Shown here one piece after another: positions 1-5,260 of a stretch of DNA of 11,098 nucleotides; within the stretch, counting starts at the first letter, position 1, and each line of letters starts with the position of its first letter. The stretch comes from an uncultured Sutterella sp. (GTDB lineage: Bacteria > Pseudomonadota > Gammaproteobacteria > Burkholderiales > Burkholderiaceae_F). Position numbers and translations under genes: made by a program. The notes beneath the pieces were generated by a model, which saw only the letters and a program-made list of their open reading frames with translations, did not search any database and was not told the DNA's origin. The DNA lies in NCBI GenBank assembly GCA_902493085.1, contig CABUOH010000017.1:1-11098 (forward strand), given 5' to 3'.

Positions 1-155
1 GTGTTGAAATGGAGGCGTTGACGGCTGTGCAGGTCGGTCTTCTCACGATCTATGACATGTGCAAGGCTGTTGATCGCGGCATGGTGATGACTGACATACG
101 TCTTCTTGAAAAGGATGGTGGCAAGTCGGGCCGATGGACGTTTGAAAAGCAGTAA
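1..155 (+). CDS. moaC: Cyclic pyranopterin monophosphate synthase MoaC, C-terminal part (5' end outside window)
   Basis: The reading frame beginning at base 3 gives about 50 residues, V-E-M-E-A-L-T-A-V and on to K-S-G-R-W-T-F-E-K-Q, then TAA. This matches the C-terminus of MoaC: the EMEALTA strand, the L-T-I-Y-D-M-C-K-A-V helix and the terminal R-L-L-E-K-x-G-G-K-S-G stretch. In the family the Asp and Lys of the D-M-C-K motif are active-site residues, and both are present. MoaC acts with the radical-SAM enzyme MoaA in the cytoplasm to convert GTP into cyclic pyranopterin monophosphate, the first stable intermediate of molybdenum cofactor synthesis. The N-terminal two thirds lie upstream of the window. 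The gene is convergent with the regulator at 247-1125 and is followed 23 bases later by a strong terminator, so it is the last gene of its transcript. Identity is secure despite the short fragment. Confidence 0.95.
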   Translation, partial: VEMEALTAVQVGLLTIYDMCKAVDRGMVMTDIRLLEKDGGKSGRWTFEKQ

Positions 156-178
156 TGCTGCGCTGAGAGAAAATGAGA

Positions 179-216
179 GGGGGCGAGACGCGGGATGCGT
201 TTCGGCCCCCTTTTTT
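179..216 (+). terminator. Rho-independent terminator of moaC
   Basis: Bases 179-191 (GGGGGCGAGACGC) pair with 197-210 (GCGTTTCGGCCCCC) as a 13-bp stem with one G-U pair and one bulged G (204), around a 5-base loop. Six T residues (211-216) follow directly. The T run lies on the + side only, so it serves moaC rather than the convergent regulator gene. Confidence 0.93.
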
Positions 217-246
217 GAGCAATCCTTTGGGCGATCGGAATGCGTG

Positions 247-1125
247 TCAGGTATCGCTGATCAGATTGAGAGCACGGGCTTCATAGACGGCCTCGCCTCT
301 GGAGTGAACCTGCAGCTTTCGGTATATCTTCTTTATGTGTGCCGTTACGGTGTGTGGCGAGATCATGAGAATCGTGCCGATTTCGGCAAACGGAATCCCC
401 TTGGCCAACAGCTCAAGAATTTCTCGTTCGCGGGTGGATATGTCGGGTATTTCGTTTGTGGTGGATGCCCGGGGTTCTGCGTTCTTTTTCATCTGCATGG
501 CGCGCAGAACGTGCCGCGTAACGGCGGGAGACATCGGAGAGCCGCCGCCGTTGATGAGGCGCACGCAGTTGTCGAGGCTTTCGTTTGAATTGCGAAGCAC
601 GTAGCCGAGCGCGCCCGAACGAACGGCATTTATGATGAAGTTGGGTTCGCTGTGGTTGGTGTAGCAGAGTACGTTGAGGCTGGGACGGAGTGCAACAGCC
701 TTTTCAATGATGGAAAAAACCGTGGCGCCTCCGAGTTCGACGTCGGTGACGAGCACGTCGACATCGGTTCGAAGATGCAACGTGGCATCAAGTTCGTTGA
801 AGGTCGTGGCGGTGCCGATGACCATGAACTCAATGCGGTCGGAAAGCATGGCGCTCAGAATGCGTGCATCAGTCTTGCTTCCTGCGGCAATCAGCACTCG
901 GATGCGGTTGGGCGTTACACTTTCCGCGGGTTTGGCGTAATCATTTTCAGGTACTTGGGCAGAAGGTTCCTTTGCGTGTCGGCGCCCCTTCTTGCCCAGC
1001 GTCGGATCGGCGGGCAAGGCTACGGGTTTGGATTTTCGCCGGGAGGAGGCTTGCGTGTTTTTGGAGCCCCTGTCTGCGTTTGCCGGGGTGTCGGATCCCA
1101 ACTTGTTTTTTTTGATAGTGATCAT
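247..1125 (-). CDS. NarL/LuxR-family response regulator with degenerate receiver and basic N-terminal extension
   Basis: This 292-aa DNA-binding regulator has three parts. Residues 1-72 are a Lys/Arg/Pro/Ala-rich, probably disordered extension. Residues 73-200 form a CheY-like receiver. Residues 229-288 form a GerE/LuxR helix-turn-helix with the expected S-T-R-E-R-E-I-L start and S-P-H-T-V-T-A-H-I recognition helix. The candidate phospho-acceptor is D128 (V-T-D-V-E-L-G-G), and T156 of the switch region is present. The acidic pair that normally follows beta-1 (A-D-D) reads A-A-G (80-82), and the conserved Lys after beta-5 is R178. Family knowledge says those residues bind Mg and stabilise the phosphoryl group, so ordinary phosphorylation is doubtful. 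No histidine kinase gene lies next to it. The ATG at 1125 is the only in-frame ATG before the receiver; the Shine-Dalgarno upstream is weak. Target genes cannot be read from the sequence. Confidence 0.88.
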   Translation of the reverse strand: MITIKKNKLGSDTPANADRGSKNTQASSRRKSKPVALPADPTLGKKGRRHAKEPSAQVPENDYAKPAESVTPNRIRVLIAAGSKTDARILSAMLSDRIEFMVIGTATTFNELDATLHLRTDVDVLVTDVELGGATVFSIIEKAVALRPSLNVLCYTNHSEPNFIINAVRSGALGYVLRNSNESLDNCVRLINGGGSPMSPAVTRHVLRAMQMKKNAEPRASTTNEIPDISTREREILELLAKGIPFAEIGTILMISPHTVTAHIKKIYRKLQVHSRGEAVYEARALNLISDT

Positions 1126-1157
1126 TTTCAGATTTGTCAGGGTCGCTGAGAGGAGGC

Positions 1158-1183
1158 GCCGGGCTGCGAAAAGCCGGCCCGGC
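1158..1183 (-). repeat. Inverted repeat in the leader of the LuxR-type regulator
   Basis: GCCGGGC (1158-1164) and GCCCGGC (1177-1183) are perfect 7-base arms around a 12-base loop. It lies 32 bases upstream of the regulator start codon on the minus strand. No T run follows on either strand, so it does not look like a terminator. A role in mRNA stability or as an operator is possible but unproven. Confidence 0.45.
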
Positions 1184-1197
1184 GGAATATGAGGACT

Positions 1198-1203
1198 ATT
1201 CTA
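1198..1203 (-). promoter_or_regulatory. Possible -10 element for the LuxR-type regulator
   Basis: The minus strand reads TAGAAT followed by AG, a 4-of-6 match to TATAAT. It sits about 73 bases before the start codon and just upstream of the 1158-1183 inverted repeat. I could not find a good -35 hexamer at 16-19 bases, so this is only a candidate. Confidence 0.25.
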
Positions 1204-1288
1204 CGACATCCCGCTTGTTTGGGAGCCTTGGGGCTGTCTTATGGCTGTACCTGCGGCTCAGGCGCTTCAGCGGGTGGTTGGGGAATGC

Positions 1289-1314
1289 AAAAAGCCGGCT
1301 GAAAGCCGGCTTTT
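1289..1314 (-). terminator. Rho-independent terminator of the tandem Usp gene
   Basis: A perfect 7-bp stem, GCCGGCT (1294-1300) with AGCCGGC (1304-1310), has a GAA loop and A-run/T-run flanks on both sides (1289-1293 and 1311-1314). On the minus strand the hairpin is followed by five T residues and lies 45 bases after the Usp stop codon. The symmetry would also stop + strand transcription. Confidence 0.88.
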
Positions 1315-1359
1315 CAAACAGGGGGCGAACTCATGAGGAGGCCGCCCCGCATCAGGCCG

Positions 1360-2259
1360 TCAGGCTTGACGAATGATCAGGAGCGGAACGTCGCCGGTCG
1401 CGGCGATTCGGGTGGCGGTCGATCCCATGACGGCGGCCTTGAAGCGACCGTAGCCGTGAGAGCCCATGACCACGAGGTCAAGTTTTTTCTTTTTCGCGAA
1501 GGCGGCGATTTCATCGCCGGCATTGCCCACAAGGCATATTTCCTTGGTTGCAACGGCAGCCTTGGCAAAGAGCGGACGAAGAGGCTCAACAGCTTCGTTG
1601 AATTCGTCCTTCTGGAGTTCAAGCACTTCTTCTTCGGAGAGTGCGGGAAGGGCCATGCCGGCCATGTCGGGCATGACGGCACCGGCATAGTCGCTCACCA
1701 CATTGATGAGGTAGAACTGAGCGCCCGTTCCGAAGAGCGAGATGTGCTTGAGCGCATAGCGGACGGCAGCGCGACCGTATTTGGAGCCGTCAACGGCGAT
1801 GCCGACCTTGAGGGCGTCGGACTGCGGCGCTGCTTTGTCGCGAAGCATCAAAACCGGACACTTGGACTTGGCAAGAACGCCGTTTGAAACGGAGCCGAAG
1901 AAGAGGCCGCGAAGAGCAGTCTGGCCGCGGGAACCCATGACGATCAGATCTGCGCCGAATTTCTCAGCTTCGGCTGCGATGCTGTCGGAAGCTTCGCCGA
2001 CGAGGAAGGCTTCGCTCGCCTGGAAACCGACCTTGTTGAGCTCGGCGCGAACAGGTTCAAAGACCTTGGCGGCTTCGTCTTCGTAGTAGCGGGTCAAGGA
2101 GTCCTGGCCTACGAGTCGGCAGGCGCGTGCGGGAAGAGGAAGCTGAATGTTCAGAACTTCGATTTCCGGATTGCTCCCGAGAAGCGTGGTGCGGCTAGCG
2201 ATGAATTCCACGGCGTGCATGCTGTTTTCACTACCGTCAACGGGAACGAGAATGCGCAT
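1360..2259 (-). CDS. Tandem-domain universal stress protein (UspA family)
   Basis: This 299-aa cytoplasmic protein has two consecutive Usp folds, at residues 1-146 and about 150-299. Each has a beta-1 start (M-R-I-L-V-P-V-D-G-S and K-V-G-I-A-V-D-G-S) and a complete ATP-binding signature G-x2-G-x9-G-S: G109, G112, G122-S123 in the first half and G266, G269, G279-S280 in the second. The family reading is that both halves can bind ATP, as in UspE-like tandem proteins that support survival under stress or low oxygen; that role here is inferred. The start at 2259 is chosen over a possible start at 2295 because a consensus AGGAGG sits 4 bases upstream of it and the Usp fold begins exactly there. 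The gene stands alone, diverges from tcdA across 252 bp, and ends at a clear terminator. Confidence 0.93.
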   Translation of the reverse strand: MRILVPVDGSENSMHAVEFIASRTTLLGSNPEIEVLNIQLPLPARACRLVGQDSLTRYYEDEAAKVFEPVRAELNKVGFQASEAFLVGEASDSIAAEAEKFGADLIVMGSRGQTALRGLFFGSVSNGVLAKSKCPVLMLRDKAAPQSDALKVGIAVDGSKYGRAAVRYALKHISLFGTGAQFYLINVVSDYAGAVMPDMAGMALPALSEEEVLELQKDEFNEAVEPLRPLFAKAAVATKEICLVGNAGDEIAAFAKKKKLDLVVMGSHGYGRFKAAVMGSTATRIAATGDVPLLIIRQA

Positions 2260-2263
2260 ATAA

Positions 2264-2269
2264 CCTCCT
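2264..2269 (-). promoter_or_regulatory. Consensus ribosome binding site fixing the tandem Usp start
   Basis: AGGAGG on the minus strand is followed by TTAT and then ATG at 2259. It is the strongest Shine-Dalgarno that I see in the window and decides the start codon against the longer reading frame. Confidence 0.9.
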
Positions 2270-2413
2270 GGTGATCTCTGTGGGACGGCGGTCACGTTGT
2301 TCTTCGCCGTTGACGTGCATTACACTCGCGTGGGCCAAGAACTGCCGTCCTTGTGAATAATGTACTCTGAAAAGATGGCATCGGCATCAAAAGTGTGATC
2401 TGCACATCAGCGC

Positions 2414-2435
2414 TTTATTGCGTTAACGCAATAAA
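2414..2435. promoter_or_regulatory. Perfect 22-bp palindrome, probable operator
   Basis: The half-site TTTATTGCGTT (2414-2424) is followed with no spacer by its exact reverse complement (2425-2435). It lies in the divergent region between the tandem Usp gene (-) and tcdA (+), centred 28 bp upstream of the candidate tcdA -35 box and about 165 bp upstream of the Usp start codon. Perfect two-fold symmetry with an AT-rich edge and a GCGTTAACGC core suits a dimeric transcription factor. No T run follows immediately enough to make it a clear terminator, and neither neighbour is transcribed toward it. The cognate regulator is unknown. Confidence 0.6.
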
Positions 2436-2452
2436 AATTGAAATACGGGATT

Positions 2453-2482
2453 TTGAAAATCTTCGCTGAAGTGGTGGATAAT
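2453..2482 (+). promoter_or_regulatory. Likely sigma-70 promoter for tcdA
   Basis: TTGAAA (2453-2458) and GATAAT (2477-2482) each match the consensus at 5 of 6 positions and are 18 bp apart. The expected start near 2489 would leave a leader of roughly 23 bases before the ATG at 2512. A Shine-Dalgarno AAGGGA at 2500-2505 fits. This is the best promoter match that I see in the window, but it is read by eye only. Confidence 0.55.
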
Positions 2483-2511
2483 TAATTGTTCGGACAAATA
2501 AGGGAATCGAT

Positions 2512-3300
2512 ATGAGCGTGTCGACTGATCCAAGACGATTCGGAGGGGTGGCCCGTCTTTTCGGCGAAGAGGCTGCGAGGAGGCTAGCCGGTGCGCATGT
2601 GGCCGTGGTGGGGCTGGGCGGTGTTGGTAGTTGGGCCGTGGAGGCGCTCGTGCGCACGTCCGTGGGGCGCATCACACTCATTGACGGTGATGACGTGGCG
2701 CTTTCCAATACGAATAGGCAGCTTCCGGCTTTTGACGGGGCATACGGGCGAGCAAAGGCCGAGGTGCTTCGGGAGCGATGCCTGCTCATCAATCCGGACT
2801 GCCGCATTGAGGTTAAGGTTGTGTTCGTGACGCCTGAAAATGCGGCGGATGTCATTCCGCCTGATTGCGACTGGCTCATTGACTGCATTGACGACCTCAA
2901 GGGGAAGGCTGCGCTGCATGCTGCCGCGCAGGGCATGGGCGTGAAGACTGTCTGCGCCGGGGGAGCTGGCGCACGCTTAGATGCTTCGCGCATTGAAACG
3001 GCAGACCTGGCGAGGGTTAAGGGCGATCCGCTTCTAGGAAAGCTGCGCACCATCCTTCGAAAGGATTACGGCTTTCCGGCCGGGTCGGCCAACGGCCGCT
3101 CCGTGCCATTCGGCATTCCGGCGGTCTACAGCACGGAACCGCTCAGACAGCCCGGAGCCGACAGTCTCGAGGCGATTGGAGCGCAGCCAGGCAGTCGAAT
3201 CGGCTTCGGTTCGTTCGTTTCCGTGACCGGGTCGGCGGGGCTGAGGCTCGCGGGCATCGTGATCAACGATATTGCGGGCACTCAAAACACGGCCGGCTGA
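2512..3300 (+). CDS. tcdA: tRNA threonylcarbamoyladenosine dehydratase TcdA (CsdL), E1/ThiF-like
   Basis: This 262-aa ATP-dependent enzyme converts t6A at position 37 of ANN-decoding tRNAs to its cyclic form, ct6A. The sequence aligns along its length with E. coli TcdA. It opens with R-R-F-G-G-V-A-R-L-F-G-E-E. The nucleotide-binding loop G-L-G-G-V-G is at 34-39, D58 ends the second strand, N-T-N-R-Q is at 66-70, and the I-N-P-D-C-R and D-C-I-D-D segments follow (about 93-128). Then come A-G-G-A-G (149-153) and the Y-S-T-E-P segment near 206. These are E1-like adenylation motifs and a C-terminal part typical of the TcdA branch rather than MoeB or ThiF. The start is supported by AAGGGA 6-7 bases upstream. 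The single-domain Usp gene follows after 82 bases with no visible terminator, so co-transcription is possible. Confidence 0.94.
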   Translation: MSVSTDPRRFGGVARLFGEEAARRLAGAHVAVVGLGGVGSWAVEALVRTSVGRITLIDGDDVALSNTNRQLPAFDGAYGRAKAEVLRERCLLINPDCRIEVKVVFVTPENAADVIPPDCDWLIDCIDDLKGKAALHAAAQGMGVKTVCAGGAGARLDASRIETADLARVKGDPLLGKLRTILRKDYGFPAGSANGRSVPFGIPAVYSTEPLRQPGADSLEAIGAQPGSRIGFGSFVSVTGSAGLRLAGIVINDIAGTQNTAG

Positions 3301-3382
3301 ATGCGCCTAAAATGAAAAAATATGCGTCGCTTCGTGCGGGGCGGCGCCATGGAAAAAACAGAGTAAAAAGGAACTCCCCATC

Positions 3383-3817
3383 ATGTACAAGCGCATTCTG
3401 GTTCCGACCGACGGTACGCCGATGTCGGAAAAGGCCGTGGAGGGCGCAGCCCGCTTTGCCAAGTCTCTCGGCGCTTCACTCGTCATCATCACGGTCGTTG
3501 AACCGTACTCCTACACAAATCTTTCCGAATATCGCCCTGAGTCGATTGAACAGTACGACGAACGCGTGACGGCTGAGGCAGAAGATCGTCTTGCCGACGC
3601 CAAGCGCCGTTGCGATGAACTTGGCGTGCATTCTTCGACGTTGATGGTGAAGAGCTTTTCGCCTGCCGAGGCGATTATCGAACAGTCCAAGAGGCACGAT
3701 TGCGATGTCGTTTTCATGGCCAGCCATGGTCGTCAGGGATTCGCTGCCGTTCTGCTCGGCTCCGAAACTCAAAAAGTGCTCACGCACTCCCAGATTCCCG
3801 TCATGGTCTACCGTTGA
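3383..3817 (+). CDS. Single-domain universal stress protein (UspA family)
   Basis: This 144-aa protein is one complete Usp domain of usual length. Beta-1 is Y-K-R-I-L-V-P-T-D-G (2-11), and the nucleotide loop is M-A-S-H-G at 112-116, with nine residues before G126-S127 and then E-T-Q-K-V-L-T-H-S. The first glycine of the G-x2-G-x9-G-S motif is Ala (A113). I recall this variant as common in betaproteobacterial members, so ATP binding is likely but not certain. It is a different lineage from the tandem Usp at 1360-2259, not a recent duplicate. The start follows AAGGA (3368-3372) at 10 bases. It lies 82 bases after tcdA on the same strand. Precise stress role is unknown. Confidence 0.92.
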   Translation: MYKRILVPTDGTPMSEKAVEGAARFAKSLGASLVIITVVEPYSYTNLSEYRPESIEQYDERVTAEAEDRLADAKRRCDELGVHSSTLMVKSFSPAEAIIEQSKRHDCDVVFMASHGRQGFAAVLLGSETQKVLTHSQIPVMVYR

Positions 3818-3884
3818 TTCGACGGCACCTGACGAATTGCTCCGCGATCCGTTCGGAACAACTTCTGTACAATTGCGACGCAGT

Positions 3885-3948
3885 GCCGTCGGCTTGCCCC
3901 GGCACTATATTGATTGGAACATGATGCCGCCGGTGCTTGTCCGACGGC
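3885..3948 (+). repeat. Long-range inverted repeat in the leader of the 131-aa protein gene
   Basis: GCCGTCGG (3885-3892) is exactly complementary to CCGACGGC (3941-3948), with 48 bases between. Additional short pairing inside is possible (GCAC near 3899-3902 with GTGC near 3933-3936). The right arm ends five bases before the GGAGAG ribosome binding site at 3954. It lies downstream of a possible -10 (TACAAT, 3868-3873, no good -35). It could be an RNA leader structure; nothing shows a ligand or function. Confidence 0.4.
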
Positions 3949-3953
3949 CATTC

Positions 3954-3959
3954 GGAGAG
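3954..3959 (+). promoter_or_regulatory. Ribosome binding site fixing the start of the 131-aa protein
   Basis: GGAGAG lies 4 bases before the ATG at 3964. It favours that ATG over an in-frame TTG at 3937, which would place the binding site inside the coding region. Confidence 0.75.
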
Positions 3960-3963
3960 ACTT

Positions 3964-4359
3964 ATGCCCGCACAGGACAGCATTGATGCCATGAATACTC
4001 AGATGGATGTGGCCAACCTCTATCGCGAAGAGGTCGTGACGGACCGCAAGGTCGGTACGATTCACGTCTTGACGCCGATTCTCGAATCGGGCGAGCGCGA
4101 TATGAACCGCCCGCTTCTTTTTCTCGGAGACACGCAGATCATGACTCAGATGGGGCCGTTGCCGATCTCCTTCGAAATCAAGGCTGAAACGCTTGCAGAG
4201 GCCGTCGCGGGCTATGGTGAGGCAGCCAAGCAGGGCGTTCGAGACACGATTGAAAAACTGCAGGCCATGCGCCGCGAGGCCGCCAGCCAGATCGTCACTC
4301 CGGGCATGCCTGGCTTCCAGGCACCTCCTGCCGCCGGCAGCGGCATTGCCATGCCCTGA
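3964..4359 (+). CDS. Uncharacterised small cytoplasmic protein, probably conserved in Burkholderiales
   Basis: I do not recognise a function for this 131-aa protein. It has no signal peptide or membrane segment and no obvious catalytic or metal motif. Residues 17-60 are predicted mostly strand (N-L-Y-R-E-E-V-V-T-D-R-K-V-G-T-I-H-V-L-T-P-I), residues 60-73 hold M-T-Q-M-G-P-L-P-I-S-F-E-I, and residues 74-108 form an acidic-then-basic amphipathic helix (K-A-E-T-L-A-E-A-V-A-G-Y through R-R-E-A-A-S-Q). The last 20 residues are Gly/Pro/Ala-rich and look flexible. From memory, similar short proteins occur in Bordetella/Alcaligenes-type genomes, but I cannot confirm this here. Later in-frame ATGs (codons 10 and 14) are possible starts; codon 1 has the best ribosome binding site. 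It is followed 48 bases later by a kinase-fold gene and may be co-transcribed with it. Confidence 0.75.
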   Translation: MPAQDSIDAMNTQMDVANLYREEVVTDRKVGTIHVLTPILESGERDMNRPLLFLGDTQIMTQMGPLPISFEIKAETLAEAVAGYGEAAKQGVRDTIEKLQAMRREAASQIVTPGMPGFQAPPAAGSGIAMP

Positions 4360-4360
4360 T

Positions 4361-4397
4361 GAAGAGGAAGGAATGCCGGCATCAGGCGGCATTCCTT
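4361..4397 (+). other. Stable hairpin between Shine-Dalgarno-like purines and the kinase start codon
   Basis: AAGGAATGCCG (4368-4378) pairs perfectly with CGGCATTCCTT (4387-4397), giving an 11-bp stem with an 8-base loop. The purine run GAAGAGG (4361-4367) lies directly 5' of the stem, and the kinase ATG is 10 bases 3' of it. No T run follows, so it is not an intrinsic terminator. Folding would bring GAGG close to the ATG; otherwise the only nearby site is a weak GAGA at 4399-4402. The hairpin is certain as sequence; its role is inferred. Confidence 0.55.
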
Positions 4398-4407
4398 CGA
4401 GAACTGA

Positions 4408-5058
4408 ATGATTGAGACCAAGCCTTTTACCCGTGAAGAACTGGCGCGAGCGCCGACGAAGCTCTTGCGCGACGGCCGCGTGGCCAACGCCGTCGTCACG
4501 CGCGTTGAGATTGGAGGCCGCTTTTGGACCGTGAAGGACTTTTCTTCACGTCCTTGGTGGGTTCGCACCTTCATAGCGCCCTTTCTCCTGAAGCGCGAGC
4601 TTTCGATTCTTGGTCGTCTCCGAGGAGTTGAGGGCGTCTCCCAAGAATCTTTCCGCATTGACCGCACGGCAATGGCGGTGCTCTTCATGGAGGGCGCGAA
4701 CATCGGTCGTGAACCAGTGCGCGTCACGCCCGCCTATTTGGAAGCCCTCGAAGAACTCTTGCGTGCCATGCATGCGCGCAGAGTCGTGCATCTCGACGTT
4801 CGCGGAACGGGCAATGTGATGATTCGCCCCGACGGTTCACCGGGCCTCATCGATTTTCAAGCCTCGCTTTACACGGGATGGATGCCCGCATTTCTGCGTC
4901 GTTTGCTTGAGGACTTCGATATGTCGGGAGCTCTCAAAAAGTGGCTGCAGTTTCAGCCTGAAGCAATGGGCGAAGAGCGGCGAAGGGAACTTGAGCGGAT
5001 CAATGTCCTTCGCAAATACTGGATCTTCCGGGGCTACTTTGGCCTCAAGAAGCATTAG
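4408..5058 (+). CDS. Small kinase-fold protein (RIO/WaaP-like phosphotransferase)
   Basis: This 216-aa protein carries the minimal protein-kinase fold. The likely ATP-binding Lys is K43 (F-W-T-V-K-D-F), the likely helix-C Glu is E64 (K-R-E-L), the catalytic loop is V-V-H-L-D-V-R-G-T-G-N-V-M-I with D130 and N136, and the metal-binding D149 lies in I-D-F-Q (the DFG position). Its short length, H-L-D-V-R loop and D-F-Q motif resemble the RIO1/Kdo-WaaP-like kinases of proteobacteria more than eukaryotic-type Ser/Thr kinases. Substrate could be lipopolysaccharide core, another small molecule or a protein; none is indicated. A hydrophobic-aromatic stretch at 49-61 (P-W-W-V-R-T-F-I-A-P-F-L-L) and another at 155-166 may rest on a membrane. 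There is no signal peptide. The start codon has a poor adjacent Shine-Dalgarno and an upstream hairpin. No clear terminator follows. Confidence 0.78.
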   Translation: MIETKPFTREELARAPTKLLRDGRVANAVVTRVEIGGRFWTVKDFSSRPWWVRTFIAPFLLKRELSILGRLRGVEGVSQESFRIDRTAMAVLFMEGANIGREPVRVTPAYLEALEELLRAMHARRVVHLDVRGTGNVMIRPDGSPGLIDFQASLYTGWMPAFLRRLLEDFDMSGALKKWLQFQPEAMGEERRRELERINVLRKYWIFRGYFGLKKH

Positions 5059-5129
5059 ACAGCAGACGACGCTGTGACAGCAGCCGCGGGATGTACTGCG
5101 ACTTTTGATCGCCAAACCCTGCTGTTTCC

Positions 5130-5141
5130 GTTAAGATAGCG
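5130..5141 (+). promoter_or_regulatory. Candidate -10 region upstream of ettA
   Basis: GTTAAGATAGCG contains TAAGAT (5132-5137), a 4-of-6 match to TATAAT. The identical 12-mer occurs on the minus strand at 9364-9375, 34 bases before the start of the UPF0149 gene. I find no convincing -35 hexamer at either copy. The shared position ahead of two genes is the main argument; a 12-base match by itself is expected by chance in a window of this size. Confidence 0.35.
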
Positions 5142-5156
5142 GCACATTTCATGTGT

Positions 5157-5181
5157 CCGGCATGTGCCGGCCCCCTTTTTT
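5157..5181 (+). terminator. Weak terminator-like hairpin before ettA
   Basis: CCGGC and GCCGG (within 5157-5170) form a 5-bp stem, followed by five C and then six T residues (5176-5181). The C run between stem and T tract makes it a poor intrinsic terminator. It may end transcripts from the kinase gene, 99 bases upstream. If the candidate promoter at 5130-5141 is real, the hairpin lies inside the ettA leader. The remaining stretch up to 5260 holds nothing else that I can name. Confidence 0.35.
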
Positions 5182-5260
5182 CTTATCAGCTCATGCACGT
5201 TGTGTTCGGTGCCCTGCGGGTTCCGGCCGCCTTCGTCATGTCCGGAGTAGTCACCAAACC

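Noticed and set aside
592..1149. Long open frames antisense to the regulator, the Usp, ettA and other genes
   Set aside because: They are typical shadow frames in GC-rich coding DNA; the opposite strand in each case carries a recognisable protein family and the antisense products resemble nothing.
2260..2295. Twelve-residue longer start of the tandem Usp
   Set aside because: A consensus AGGAGG lies 4 bases before the ATG at 2259, where the Usp fold begins; the extension would translate through the ribosome binding site.
2374..2387. FNR/ANR-type box (TTGAT-N4-ATCAA) in the tandem Usp promoter region
   Set aside because: Only one half-site (TTGAT on the minus strand) matches; the second half reads ATGCC, too far from consensus.
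3312..3382. Small ORF between tcdA and the single-domain Usp
   Set aside because: The frame opening at 3312 runs into the Usp gene out of frame, and the short ATG at 3349 encodes only five codons; neither has a ribosome binding site.
3937..3963. TTG start for the 131-aa protein
   Set aside because: GGAGAG directly precedes the ATG at 3964; the TTG has no ribosome binding site and falls in the leader inverted repeat.
4368..4397. Hairpin read as an intrinsic terminator after the 131-aa protein
   Set aside because: No T run on the + side and the next start codon follows after 10 bases.
5153..5260. In-frame N-terminal extension of ettA by 36 residues from a GTG
   Set aside because: The family N-terminus matches exactly at the ATG at 5261, giving almost the E. 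coli length; the extension is Cys/Arg/Ser-rich and unlike the family, and it overlies the hairpin and T run.
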